Part shown: positions 36,919 through 44,956 of the stretch, piece after piece | Layout of the letters: each line of letters starts with the position of its first letter | Numbering within the stretch: position 1 is the stretch's first letter | Source of the DNA: Acidobacteriota bacterium | Lineage (GTDB): Bacteria; Acidobacteriota; Thermoanaerobaculia; Multivoradales; Multivoraceae | Direction: 5' to 3' | Length of the DNA stretch: 64,000 nt | NCBI GenBank assembly: GCA_029263415.1 | Contig: JAJCXN010000015.1 | Span: 62,001-126,000 of the forward strand | Position numbers and translations under genes: made by a program | The notes under the pieces: model-generated | Database searches by the model: none | Seen by the model: only the letters and a program-made list of their open reading frames with translations | What the model was told of the DNA's origin: nothing

Positions 36919-37803
36919 CTATTGAATTGGCGCCAGCAATTCGGGCGCGGTGACTAGCTGCCGAACGCCATGCGACTCCGTCTCATTGAAGACATTGCCG
37001 GATTCCGCCCACCGATGCAGTGAGTTGATGTCGAGCCTGGCGCATTGTGGCCTGACCGACCAAGTCACTTGAGCTGGCGAACACTTCGACTGGGTGTAAC
37101 TCGGACCGGTTGTTGAACCGCGGAAGAGAATTGGCTCACCCGTCTCTTCGGGCATGCTCTTTGCCTGGTGCCGGCCCCCGACTACGTTGCCGCCGTAGGC
37201 CAAAGCTGTAAAGTCCAGGGAGTTGGAATCGTTGACGACAAGGAACACCTGTGCCTCAACCCGTAGCAACGGGTTCTTGCACTCAGTGGGCACACATGCG
37301 CCAAGACCTTCGCCTGGGGTTGCGTCACAGGTGGTGTGCACCCAGTGGACCTCGATCGTCTGGCCGGGCGCGGCGCCACCGAACGCGCCGGGAGCATCCG
37401 CCAGCTCTTCGGCACTCAGGGAACCTCGATCGTTGCAGGCATAACCGCCGTGGTCGGCATCGCCGACAAACACACTGAAGCCGGGGCCCTTGTGCTCAGC
37501 GTTGGTATGCGTGTGAATGTTGCAGAGGTTCATTTCAGTCGCCGGCGGAGCAAAGGGGAACCTGACGGCATTCAAGCCTGCTCCCGAGGTGATGTCCCGC
37601 GGCGTCTGAGGCCCGGCGTCGAGACACAGATCGTCGTTGGCAGTGGTGTTGGCCTGTGCGTCGGTAAGTGCGTCGGCCTGCGCGTCGGCCTGCGCGTCCG
37701 CCTGTGCGGGCAGCTGGGCCGAATCGCCCGCTTCGGGACCGGCGCAACCAAATGCAGCGGTCAGGAGGAGTAGCAGTGAAGGGGCGGCTGAAACTCGTTT
37801 CAT
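36919..37803 (-). CDS. Delta-class carbonic anhydrase-like lipoprotein
   Basis: The 294-residue protein begins LLLLLTAAFGC (C20), a plausible but weak lipobox, followed by a 12-bp-encoded AQAD repeat (about residues 33-51). The fold core begins MNLCNIHTHTNAEHKG (C94, H97, H99, E103, H104), and TIEVHWVHTTC lies further on. This matches the motif layout of bacterial delta-class carbonic anhydrases (LCNIHFHKNAEHKG in the family). The histidines would bind zinc for hydration of CO2 in the periplasm. Four further cysteines around CDATPGEGLGACVPTEC may form disulfides. It is monocistronic. The family call is from motif memory, not a search. Confidence 0.75.
   Translation of the reverse strand: MKRVSAAPSLLLLLTAAFGCAGPEAGDSAQLPAQADAQADAQADALTDAQANTTANDDLCLDAGPQTPRDITSGAGLNAVRFPFAPPATEMNLCNIHTHTNAEHKGPGFSVFVGDADHGGYACNDRGSLSAEELADAPGAFGGAAPGQTIEVHWVHTTCDATPGEGLGACVPTECKNPLLRVEAQVFLVVNDSNSLDFTALAYGGNVVGGRHQAKSMPEETGEPILFRGSTTGPSYTQSKCSPAQVTWSVRPQCARLDINSLHRWAESGNVFNETESHGVRQLVTAPELLAPIQ
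37651..37710. repeat. 12-bp tandem repeat inside the carbonic anhydrase gene
   Basis: About five 12-bp units based on GGCCTGCGCGTC run from 37651 to 37710, two of them identical. On the minus strand they encode the four-residue unit AQAD in the linker after the lipobox. The length is likely to vary between strains. Confidence 0.75.
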
Positions 37804-38219
37804 GGTACGTCTCCGACGCTCTGAGTCTTAGAGTGGTGATCAAGTCGCTTAGGCATAGCTCAACCTGAAGATCGATCGTCCTCTTAGGTGCATTCGTCAG
37901 CTATCGGTCGCGGGATCGGCCATTGTTCAGGAATTGTATCCACCCGGGGAAGAGACTCACACTTCAACAGCTCGCTCTTCGAGCCTCTGGAACGGCAGCC
38001 CTCTTTGGCCTCAGCGGTCGCGCTCGATCCTAGTGCTCTTGCCACCCGAATGTCGTACTAGTCAAGCACTCTGCCGACGGCAGTTGGCAGATCGATGAAG
38101 CTGTGGCGGCGGTACTCCCGTCGGTCGCTTCACCAGCCCCGGAGCCAATGTCAGTCACATGACTCACCTGGCTTCAGTTGCTGAGAGTCGCGCCACTCAC
38201 CCTCCGCTGGCGCTCGTTT
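37804..38219. other. Intergenic region
   Basis: The 416 bases between the carbonic anhydrase start and the small membrane-protein stop, both minus strand, contain the carbonic anhydrase promoter. No hairpin, repeat or short gene was recognised. Confidence 0.45.
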
Positions 38220-38702
38220 TCAAGCCAGGCCTGCACGCGAACGCGCCGAAGACTCGAACCAGTCGCGGGAGGTTGGCAATGCCAACATGAAGATGGTCAA
38301 CATCATAAGGCTCAACAAGAAGAGGGCGGCACCGTCCCAGGGTCCACGGAACAGGATCATCAAGCACCGAACTCCAAAGAAACCCATCAATGCAATCGCC
38401 GCTGGGCCATATCCCCTTCTGGTCAATCGACGAGCGACGATCATCAACGGGAGGATCAGCAAGAGCAGGACTGGGCTTCCAAAACCGCCTGGTACCAGCG
38501 GCGCCGATGAAAAACCGGAGCCCCAGTTCAACATTTCTTGGACTGACGCTCCCTCCGTGGGTGGAGCTACCCCTTCGAGGTCGCTCAGCCTCTCCCGCAC
38601 GGCGGCCTGGAGCAGCCACAGCCGAGACAAGATCACCACCGATACCAGAGTGAGAGCCACGCGGATCGCTGCCGGAGGTCGAGGTCGATCTGTCTTGCGC
38701 AT
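38220..38702 (-). CDS. Small membrane protein, unknown function
   Basis: The 160-residue protein has an N-terminal helix (VALTLVSVVILSRLWLLQAA), an acidic periplasmic-type loop of about 45 residues, and three more helices: GSPVLLLLILPLMIVA, PAAIALMGFFGVRCLMILF and GAALFLLSLMMLTIFMLAL. The basic ends (MRKTDRPRPP) suit a cytoplasmic N-terminus. The longer overlapping frame at 38197-38808 is polar and rejected. I recognise no family. It is 173 bp from the stop of the DUF1570 peptidase gene. Confidence 0.72.
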   Translation of the reverse strand: MRKTDRPRPPAAIRVALTLVSVVILSRLWLLQAAVRERLSDLEGVAPPTEGASVQEMLNWGSGFSSAPLVPGGFGSPVLLLLILPLMIVARRLTRRGYGPAAIALMGFFGVRCLMILFRGPWDGAALFLLSLMMLTIFMLALPTSRDWFESSARSRAGLA

Positions 38703-38874
38703 ATGGGAATTGAGTACGAGGGGAGGCTAGAGCGAGTTTCTCTTCAAGGCGTGGAGACTTCGGGCCGTGGACGGCGCTCTTCGTTGCCCAATCCATCTGG
38801 TTACCCAAACGTCAGACACATCCCCAAGAGTACCGCTCCGAGCCACGAGCACATCTTGGCCTCAGGTCATGAGC

Positions 38875-40866
38875 TTAGAGGCCGAGCTGTTGACGCAAGT
38901 CGTCCGCTGCTTGTTCGAGCCGCTCGACTCGAGTTCCCTCCCAATCTAGACTGCTACCGATCTCCTGGAGGATGTAGTCAACCAAGCGGCCTGCATTCGT
39001 AACCTCGCCAGCGTCGTAGTCGGCCTGCGCAGCTGCGAGATCCGTCCACAACGCTTCCAACTCGAACAATCGTCGGATCTCTTGGCCCCTAGCGAACAGA
39101 AACGAAAGCTGACCGTAGCGATCGGCTGACCTCTCAAAGAAGTCCAGGCGGCCGCGTATAGCCTCAAGTGCGAGAGGCTCTAGAGCGGGGGCCTCTTTGC
39201 GTTGCAGCTGGTGGTAGAGCTGCTTCCCCTCGATCTCTCCCACGGCTTCCAACGCTACGCCCCATTCATCCTCATCGGCAAAGCGTGGACGTTCGCGCAA
39301 GAGCACCGCCAGGCCCTGATCGAACTGGCCGTCAAGGGTCAGCAGGGTGCTGAGAAGCTTCGTTCCTTGGATCCCGTGCGGAGCCACTTCAAGCTCTCGT
39401 TGCAGGCTCTTGATGCCAGGCAGAACGTAGTCAGCTGAAACCTCAGGCTGCTTCTTGGAGCGGTTGGCGATCGACGAGAGCGGATCTTCGATCCAAGTCT
39501 TCCCGTGCAGGATCAGCGCCGCTGGCAAGTCAGGGTTGCGGTCCAAGCTGTTGCGGAACGCGCTTCGCGTCTCTTTCAACCAGTCTTCACGCTCATCGTC
39601 GGTCGGATTAGGCGGTGCTGCTTGCTGGCGGGCCAATCCCAGCACGAGCCAGCTGTCGGCGAGGAAGGGCACCTTTTCGCAAGCAGAGATCGCGAGTTCG
39701 ACGGCGCGTTGGGGGTCGTTTGCGGCGAGCGCGAGCTGCGCCAACCCAAGATCGGCGAGCCCATTGAACTCCGCCTGCTCATCTGCGCCGTACTGACTCT
39801 GAGCAGCCTTTGCGATCGCTCGGCCGAACAACTGACGCGCTCCGTTGTGGTTGCCGACAGCTGAGGCCAGCTCGCCAAGGGAAGCAAAGACCTCGGGCGC
39901 AGCCATCTCCGCCAAAGCAGGCGACTGGACATCCGGCACTGATGTCCTGAAGGTTCGGAAGTCTCCGGCAGCCAAGTAATGGTTGAGTGGCCGACTGAGG
40001 CTCTCTAGCGGCTCGCTGAAGCTCTCTTCGAATGCTCTTACTGAGTCGGTGCCGCGGGCGAGTTCACGCATGAAGCCCATCGTCAGCTCCGCTCGATCGT
40101 CGTCGCTTAAGAGAAAGTGCACGATCGCCCAGCTCCGAGCGTAGGCCAACAAGGCGGCGTGTCCATCACCGTGCAGTTCCGATACCGAGCGAAGCTCAGC
40201 CAGCTCTTCGAGCTGCCGCCAACCGACGGCGAACTCATGAGAGGTCTCGGTGAGCATCTGGATCCTGCTCTCGACTGGCCTGCCTACATAACCGGTGCCA
40301 TCCGCGACGTAGAACGTGCTGTAGTACTCCGCGAGTCCTTCGCTGAACCAGAAGGGCAGCCTTGGAAGATTGTGACGGGCGAAGTAGTGCAGGTACTCGT
40401 GCTGAATGACCTCGCGTGCGGTGCGCGACGTCCGCAGGTTGATCGCAACAAAGTTAGCGAGAGGTCGCGGAGCAAAGAACCCACCAGCTACGGCACGCCC
40501 AGAGTTGAGTCCGCTGGCGGCGGCTGGGTTGAAAGACCGCATCCAAGCGTCGTTCGGAAACAAGAACACCTTGGTGGGGATGGGTGACTGTGGGTCCGCG
40601 CCGGAAAGGCCTTCCAGCACCGCGTGCAGCATCTCGAGATCTTCGGCCATCAATCTTGCGGCTTGCTCACCTGCACCGGAGTAAACGGTGAAGTGTTCAG
40701 TGGTCGCGCGAACCCACTGGGCGTCGAAGTCTTGCGAGAAAACCGCGTTTGCCAGACACGTACAAGCAACCATCAGGCTCAAAAGCAGAGGTGTTGAGGG
40801 CCTCTGGCTTCTTGGCTTGGTCGATGGTGGTTTTCTTAGTGAGTGGTGCGTCATGGTTGCTGGCAA
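38875..40866 (-). CDS. Exported DUF1570-type metallopeptidase with TPR-like tail
   Basis: The 663-residue product has a signal peptide (LLLSLMVACTCLANAVFSQ, near 27-45); an alternative start is M5. The opening WVRATTEHFTVYSGAGEQAA and the zinc motif H156-E157-Y-L-H160 (IQHEYLHYF) followed by FWFSEGLAEYYSTF are typical of DUF1570 gluzincins. E174 in FSEGLAEYY is the probable third ligand region. Residues about 330-640 form helical repeats (LALAANDPQRAVELAISACE, SWLVLGLARQQAA), which probably bind protein or cell-wall partners. It diverges from the TPR kinase gene, with 141 bp between the starts. Confidence 0.87.
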   Translation of the reverse strand: MPATMTHHSLRKPPSTKPRSQRPSTPLLLSLMVACTCLANAVFSQDFDAQWVRATTEHFTVYSGAGEQAARLMAEDLEMLHAVLEGLSGADPQSPIPTKVFLFPNDAWMRSFNPAAASGLNSGRAVAGGFFAPRPLANFVAINLRTSRTAREVIQHEYLHYFARHNLPRLPFWFSEGLAEYYSTFYVADGTGYVGRPVESRIQMLTETSHEFAVGWRQLEELAELRSVSELHGDGHAALLAYARSWAIVHFLLSDDDRAELTMGFMRELARGTDSVRAFEESFSEPLESLSRPLNHYLAAGDFRTFRTSVPDVQSPALAEMAAPEVFASLGELASAVGNHNGARQLFGRAIAKAAQSQYGADEQAEFNGLADLGLAQLALAANDPQRAVELAISACEKVPFLADSWLVLGLARQQAAPPNPTDDEREDWLKETRSAFRNSLDRNPDLPAALILHGKTWIEDPLSSIANRSKKQPEVSADYVLPGIKSLQRELEVAPHGIQGTKLLSTLLTLDGQFDQGLAVLLRERPRFADEDEWGVALEAVGEIEGKQLYHQLQRKEAPALEPLALEAIRGRLDFFERSADRYGQLSFLFARGQEIRRLFELEALWTDLAAAQADYDAGEVTNAGRLVDYILQEIGSSLDWEGTRVERLEQAADDLRQQLGL

Positions 40867-41007
40867 GTCTATTCTGCCTCTCCGTGCGGAGCTGCCGTTC
40901 GAAAATGGGCGACTCTAGGTCGGGCTTGAGTGTTGAAGTGGTTAACATCGAAGGCAACCAAAGCCCCTCACCCTCCTGCACCGGTCTCGTCCTCTTAGAC
41001 TCAACCA

Positions 41008-43512
41008 ATGAGCAAGCAACCTCCTAAGCCTGGCCAAACCGATGCGACCGACACTGCTCTTGATCGAGAGAGCGTGACCCTAGACGACGATCTTCTATTC
41101 GAACCTGGCGGAGCCTTGCGCGGAGCGCTGTTTCAGTCATTGGAAGCGAAGCTCAACGCTGGCCAGACACCACTCGAGCCCGGACAAGACATCGGCCGAT
41201 TCGTCCTAGATAGGCAACTAGGCAAAGGAGGAATGGGCGAGGTGTTTGCCGCGCGCGACAAGGAACTCGGCCGCCGGGTCGCCCTCAAAGTGATCAGTAG
41301 TCGATCTGATCAAGCCTGGACTGATCAGCTCCAGCAAAGGTTCCGGCGCGAAGCCAAGATGCTCTCGCGTCTCGATCATCCGCACGTCTGCAAGATCTAC
41401 GATCTGTACGAACACGAAGGTGAGACCTTCTTGGTGCTCGAGCTAGTCGCTGGCACCACACTCGACGAGTCTGCGGCAACCCTGAAGCACAAGGACAAGC
41501 TGAAGCTAGCCAGCGAGATCATGCAAGGCATCGCCCACGCGCACCAGCAGGGCGTCGTTCACCGAGACCTGAAGCCCGCCAACATCATGGTCACTGCCGA
41601 AACTCACGCAAAGATTCTCGACTTCGGCATTTCGCGGGGGTACTCCGCTGAGCACGTTGCGGTCGACAGCCCGGAGTCAACTGACTCCGATCGAGCTGAT
41701 GAGAACAGCACGTCTCAACTGGCAAACGGCGGCGCACTCGACAGGACTTCCGACCACTCCAATATGCATACTTCCGGACTCGGGCCCCTCACCCATCAAG
41801 CGACACGACTGGGAACACCAGCCTATATGAGCCCTGAACAGGCCCGAGGTGATCAACTCGGCCCTCCGACCGACCTTTTCTCTTTGGGCATGGTGATCTG
41901 CCACCTATTTGGCAGCGCCCAGCGGACCGGCCTACCCGAGCTGAGTGATGTCTCTGGCCCAAGAGCTCTGCGCAAACTAGCTAGTGATCTTCTTGCGGCG
42001 CGTGCCATAGACCGACCGACAGCACAGCAGGCGTTCGAGCGACTTGAGCGGATTCGCACCGCTGGGCGACGGCTCCTATTGCGAGCCGCAGCCGCGGTCC
42101 TGCTGGCGGTGGCGCTCGGCTCCGCAGTCAAGTACACAACCGACATCAATCGAGAGCGCGAGCAAGCCCTGCGGGCACTAGCAGAAGCAGAGGAGGTCAC
42201 CGACTTCTTGGTCTCTGTGTTCGAAGTCGCCGACCCGTCCGAGGCTCGCGGAGCCGATATCTCGGCGAGGGAACTCCTCGACCGAGGCTCGGACCGCATC
42301 GCCGTTGAACTCGCAGATCAACCGCTAGCGCGAGCCAGGATCGAATCCGCACTCGGCCACATCTACCGCAACCTGGGCATCATCGAAAAGGCCCAAGAGC
42401 ACCACCTGGTCTCGCTCGGCATCCTAGAAGGGCAAGATGATCCGGACCCAGCACGCATCGGACTGCAAACGACCAAACTGGCTCACGTAGCGATCTCGGA
42501 CGGCCGCTACCCCGACGCACTTGCGTTGCTCGACAAGGCGGCAGGGTTAGTCGACCCCGAAGAAGACCCAGACAGTTACTACAGCATCATGGAGAGCCAG
42601 GCGATCGCGCTCCGGCGCCTGGGCCGCCTGGCAGAAGCTGAACAGAAGATCGATCTCGCGCTCGCCGCGACTGAAGTCGCGCCCGAAGTAGCCGACGATC
42701 GAGCCACCTATCTCGCAGTCAAGGGCCTCATCGAGTTGGGCCTCGGCCGTGGCAGCGAGGCCGTTGCCGTTCTCACTGAGTCGCTCGAGATGCACCAACA
42801 ACAGATGGGTGAGGATCATCCAGACACCGCCGTTGCCCACAACAATCTGGCACTGGCGCTGCGCTCTGAGGAAGACTACGAGCAGGCACTTTTTCATTTC
42901 GAGCGAGCGGTTGAAATCGATCGAAAGGTCCTGGGCGAGCAACACCCTGACTACGGATTATCACTAGACAATCTCGCCCTGGTCAAAGTCGCCATGAACG
43001 ATCTGGTCGGCGCCGAAGCGCTCATGCGCAAAGCGATCGCGATCTTCGAAGCGGCCAACGGCGAACTTCACCCGAACGTTGACGTCGCGACGACCAATCT
43101 TTCCTTCGTGCTCAGGATGCAGGGCAGGTTTCAGCAGGCGCGGGCTGCAGCCACCCGCGCGCTCTTACTGGTGGAACAACGAACAGGCCAGGGTTCCGTG
43201 GAGTCGGTCTACCCTCTAAGGAGTCTCGCGCTACTGGAGGTCGAGGTAGGGGACGATGAACGGGCCATCCAGCACCTTGAGAAGGCGGTGGCGATCTTGG
43301 AGACGGACTCAGATGCGGCGCCAAGGACGATTGCCCAGCTGGGATCGATGCTGATTGAGAGCCTAACCAGGCAGGGAAGAGTGGAGGAAGCACACGCACG
43401 ATGCAGAACTCTTCCGGCGCTCTTAGCCGAGCACAACCCATCCGAAGATCAACGGGATAAGTTGCGATCGGCTTGCAAGGCTCTTGACCCCGAACTCGAC
43501 CCGAGTGCGTAG
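41008..43512 (+). CDS. Membrane-anchored Ser/Thr protein kinase with TPR repeats
   Basis: The 834-residue protein has a Hanks-type kinase domain. The glycine loop is LGKGGMGEVFA (71-81), followed by the ATP lysine K94 in ALKV, H185-R-D187-LKPAN and the metal motif D205-FG. S275-P-E277 closes the activation segment, so the DFG-to-PE distance is 72 residues, about twice normal. The insert is Ser/Asp/Thr-rich (SPESTDSDRADENSTSQ). A helix near 352-372 (LLLRAAAAVLLAVALGSAV) spans the membrane. It is followed outside by TPR repeats to the end, such as GDEHP-like units 'MGEDHPDTAVAHNNLALALR'. Such kinases relay periplasmic state to the cytoplasm. It is monocistronic. Confidence 0.93.
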   Translation: MSKQPPKPGQTDATDTALDRESVTLDDDLLFEPGGALRGALFQSLEAKLNAGQTPLEPGQDIGRFVLDRQLGKGGMGEVFAARDKELGRRVALKVISSRSDQAWTDQLQQRFRREAKMLSRLDHPHVCKIYDLYEHEGETFLVLELVAGTTLDESAATLKHKDKLKLASEIMQGIAHAHQQGVVHRDLKPANIMVTAETHAKILDFGISRGYSAEHVAVDSPESTDSDRADENSTSQLANGGALDRTSDHSNMHTSGLGPLTHQATRLGTPAYMSPEQARGDQLGPPTDLFSLGMVICHLFGSAQRTGLPELSDVSGPRALRKLASDLLAARAIDRPTAQQAFERLERIRTAGRRLLLRAAAAVLLAVALGSAVKYTTDINREREQALRALAEAEEVTDFLVSVFEVADPSEARGADISARELLDRGSDRIAVELADQPLARARIESALGHIYRNLGIIEKAQEHHLVSLGILEGQDDPDPARIGLQTTKLAHVAISDGRYPDALALLDKAAGLVDPEEDPDSYYSIMESQAIALRRLGRLAEAEQKIDLALAATEVAPEVADDRATYLAVKGLIELGLGRGSEAVAVLTESLEMHQQQMGEDHPDTAVAHNNLALALRSEEDYEQALFHFERAVEIDRKVLGEQHPDYGLSLDNLALVKVAMNDLVGAEALMRKAIAIFEAANGELHPNVDVATTNLSFVLRMQGRFQQARAAATRALLLVEQRTGQGSVESVYPLRSLALLEVEVGDDERAIQHLEKAVAILETDSDAAPRTIAQLGSMLIESLTRQGRVEEAHARCRTLPALLAEHNPSEDQRDKLRSACKALDPELDPSA

Positions 43513-43570
43513 CCAAGCAATGCTCAGCGATCGCGATTCGATCTTGGCTCGAACTACTCGCAGCCATTCG

Positions 43571-44926
43571 CTAGTCGTTCGAGACCTGCTCACTCCTGAA
43601 CGGTTGAGCGACGTCGAAGAGCAGAAGGCAAAAAAGAACGCATAGGCCGGCCTGGGGCACCGGCGGGTTGGTGCTCCATCCAAGGAGCCAAATCGGGCGT
43701 AGAGCGAGAGAGCAGAAGGCCCCGAAGAGCAGCACACCGCGCACAGGATGTGCACGTACCGGCACATCAGCAATGGGGAAAACAGGCAGCAGCAGCACTA
43801 GGTAGTGCAACCAAGTGAGCGGGCTCGCAATAAAGACAAGCGCGAGTGCCAAACCACTCACCCGAAGGTCATCGATGCTCGAAAGAATCCTCTGGTCGGC
43901 GGAACCACCACCTGCGATTCCGCCCGGACGACTGCCGCTGCCGAGCGCCCAAGCAGCAGCAGCGCCGAGCCCTAGAGTGGCCACCACCGCCGTTCGAAGG
44001 GGATCAACACCGAGCAGATCCGCCAACCAGCGTACCGGGGAGACATTACCGAGGGCTACCGCCGTCGCCTCCGCTGGAAGGCTGCTGAGTGCGCCGAGCC
44101 ACTGAGGCCAGATGGCAAGCGATCCAAACTGTACGCTCGACCAGGCAACGCATGCGACCAGGCTGACACCAGCGCCGAGGGCCTGGGCCACGGCAGAACG
44201 CCAGTCTCCGCGGGCCCAGCAACGCACGACGAGGGCAAGAGGCACTAAGATCAACAATGGCTTTAACGCCACCGCGCATCCGAACACCAGACCGGCGCTG
44301 GCGCACAAGCACATTGGCCATCGATCTCGCTGCCGCCGCGCCGCCTCCAACAAGAGCAGACCAATCGCCAACAGCCCGAAGAGCAGCGGGTTCACGTTAG
44401 CGACGTCGACATCGGAGCGCACGGGCTGAAACAGTAGGCCTGCAACCGCTAGCCACAAAACAGCGAGGCGCATCGGCAAACCGGCCAGCAAGCCGCAGGA
44501 GATCACGCCGATGCCGAACGCACCAAGTGAGACCAGCTGGAACCTGCGAACATCACTCTCATAGGTGCCGCGCGCAAGCGGCGAGAACACGCTGTAGAGG
44601 AACGGGGTGGCGGTCGCAAGAAGCGGTTGTGTCGCCTTAACCGCAGCGGCTAACCGAGGTGGTCGCCCGGCAAGGTCGAGGCGTTCCGCCATCTCGAGCC
44701 GAATTCGGTCGAGCGCATCGCGGCTATATGGATCAGCTAGGTCTGACCTGCCCAGATTCTGGGCCACGGCCCAGGCGGCATAGAAATCCATAGCCGGCGC
44801 CGCCGCTTGCACTCGCCTTAGTTCAGAAAGACCTAACAGAGCGAGCAGAATCGCCACCGCAAGCACGGCCTTCGCATGGCGGTCGGCCTGCCGGCCACCG
44901 TCGGTCAGCTCGTCAAGTTCGACCAA
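43571..44926 (-). CDS. GT87-type (DUF2029) polyprenyl-sugar-dependent glycosyltransferase
   Basis: The 451-residue protein has about eleven helices and the GT-C style first periplasmic loop MDFYAAWAVAQNLGRSDLAD, in which an acidic residue after the first helix (DFYAAW) is catalytic in the family. The sequence AVALKPLLILVPLALVV is typical of the seventh helix region. DUF2029/GT87 proteins transfer mannose or arabinose from polyprenyl-phosphate donors to lipid or glycan acceptors on the outer face. The gene ends 58 bp from the kinase gene end (convergent) and is followed at 44957 by the stop of an ADOP permease on the same strand. Confidence 0.85.
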   Translation of the reverse strand: MVELDELTDGGRQADRHAKAVLAVAILLALLGLSELRRVQAAAPAMDFYAAWAVAQNLGRSDLADPYSRDALDRIRLEMAERLDLAGRPPRLAAAVKATQPLLATATPFLYSVFSPLARGTYESDVRRFQLVSLGAFGIGVISCGLLAGLPMRLAVLWLAVAGLLFQPVRSDVDVANVNPLLFGLLAIGLLLLEAARRQRDRWPMCLCASAGLVFGCAVALKPLLILVPLALVVRCWARGDWRSAVAQALGAGVSLVACVAWSSVQFGSLAIWPQWLGALSSLPAEATAVALGNVSPVRWLADLLGVDPLRTAVVATLGLGAAAAWALGSGSRPGGIAGGGSADQRILSSIDDLRVSGLALALVFIASPLTWLHYLVLLLPVFPIADVPVRAHPVRGVLLFGAFCSLALRPIWLLGWSTNPPVPQAGLCVLFCLLLFDVAQPFRSEQVSND

Positions 44927-44956
44927 GGGTTCCTTCCTTTCCGCGAGAAAGCGAGT

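Noticed and set aside
38197-38808. 203-codon minus-strand frame
   Set aside because: It overlaps the 160-residue membrane protein in another frame and is polar and proline-rich without any domain.
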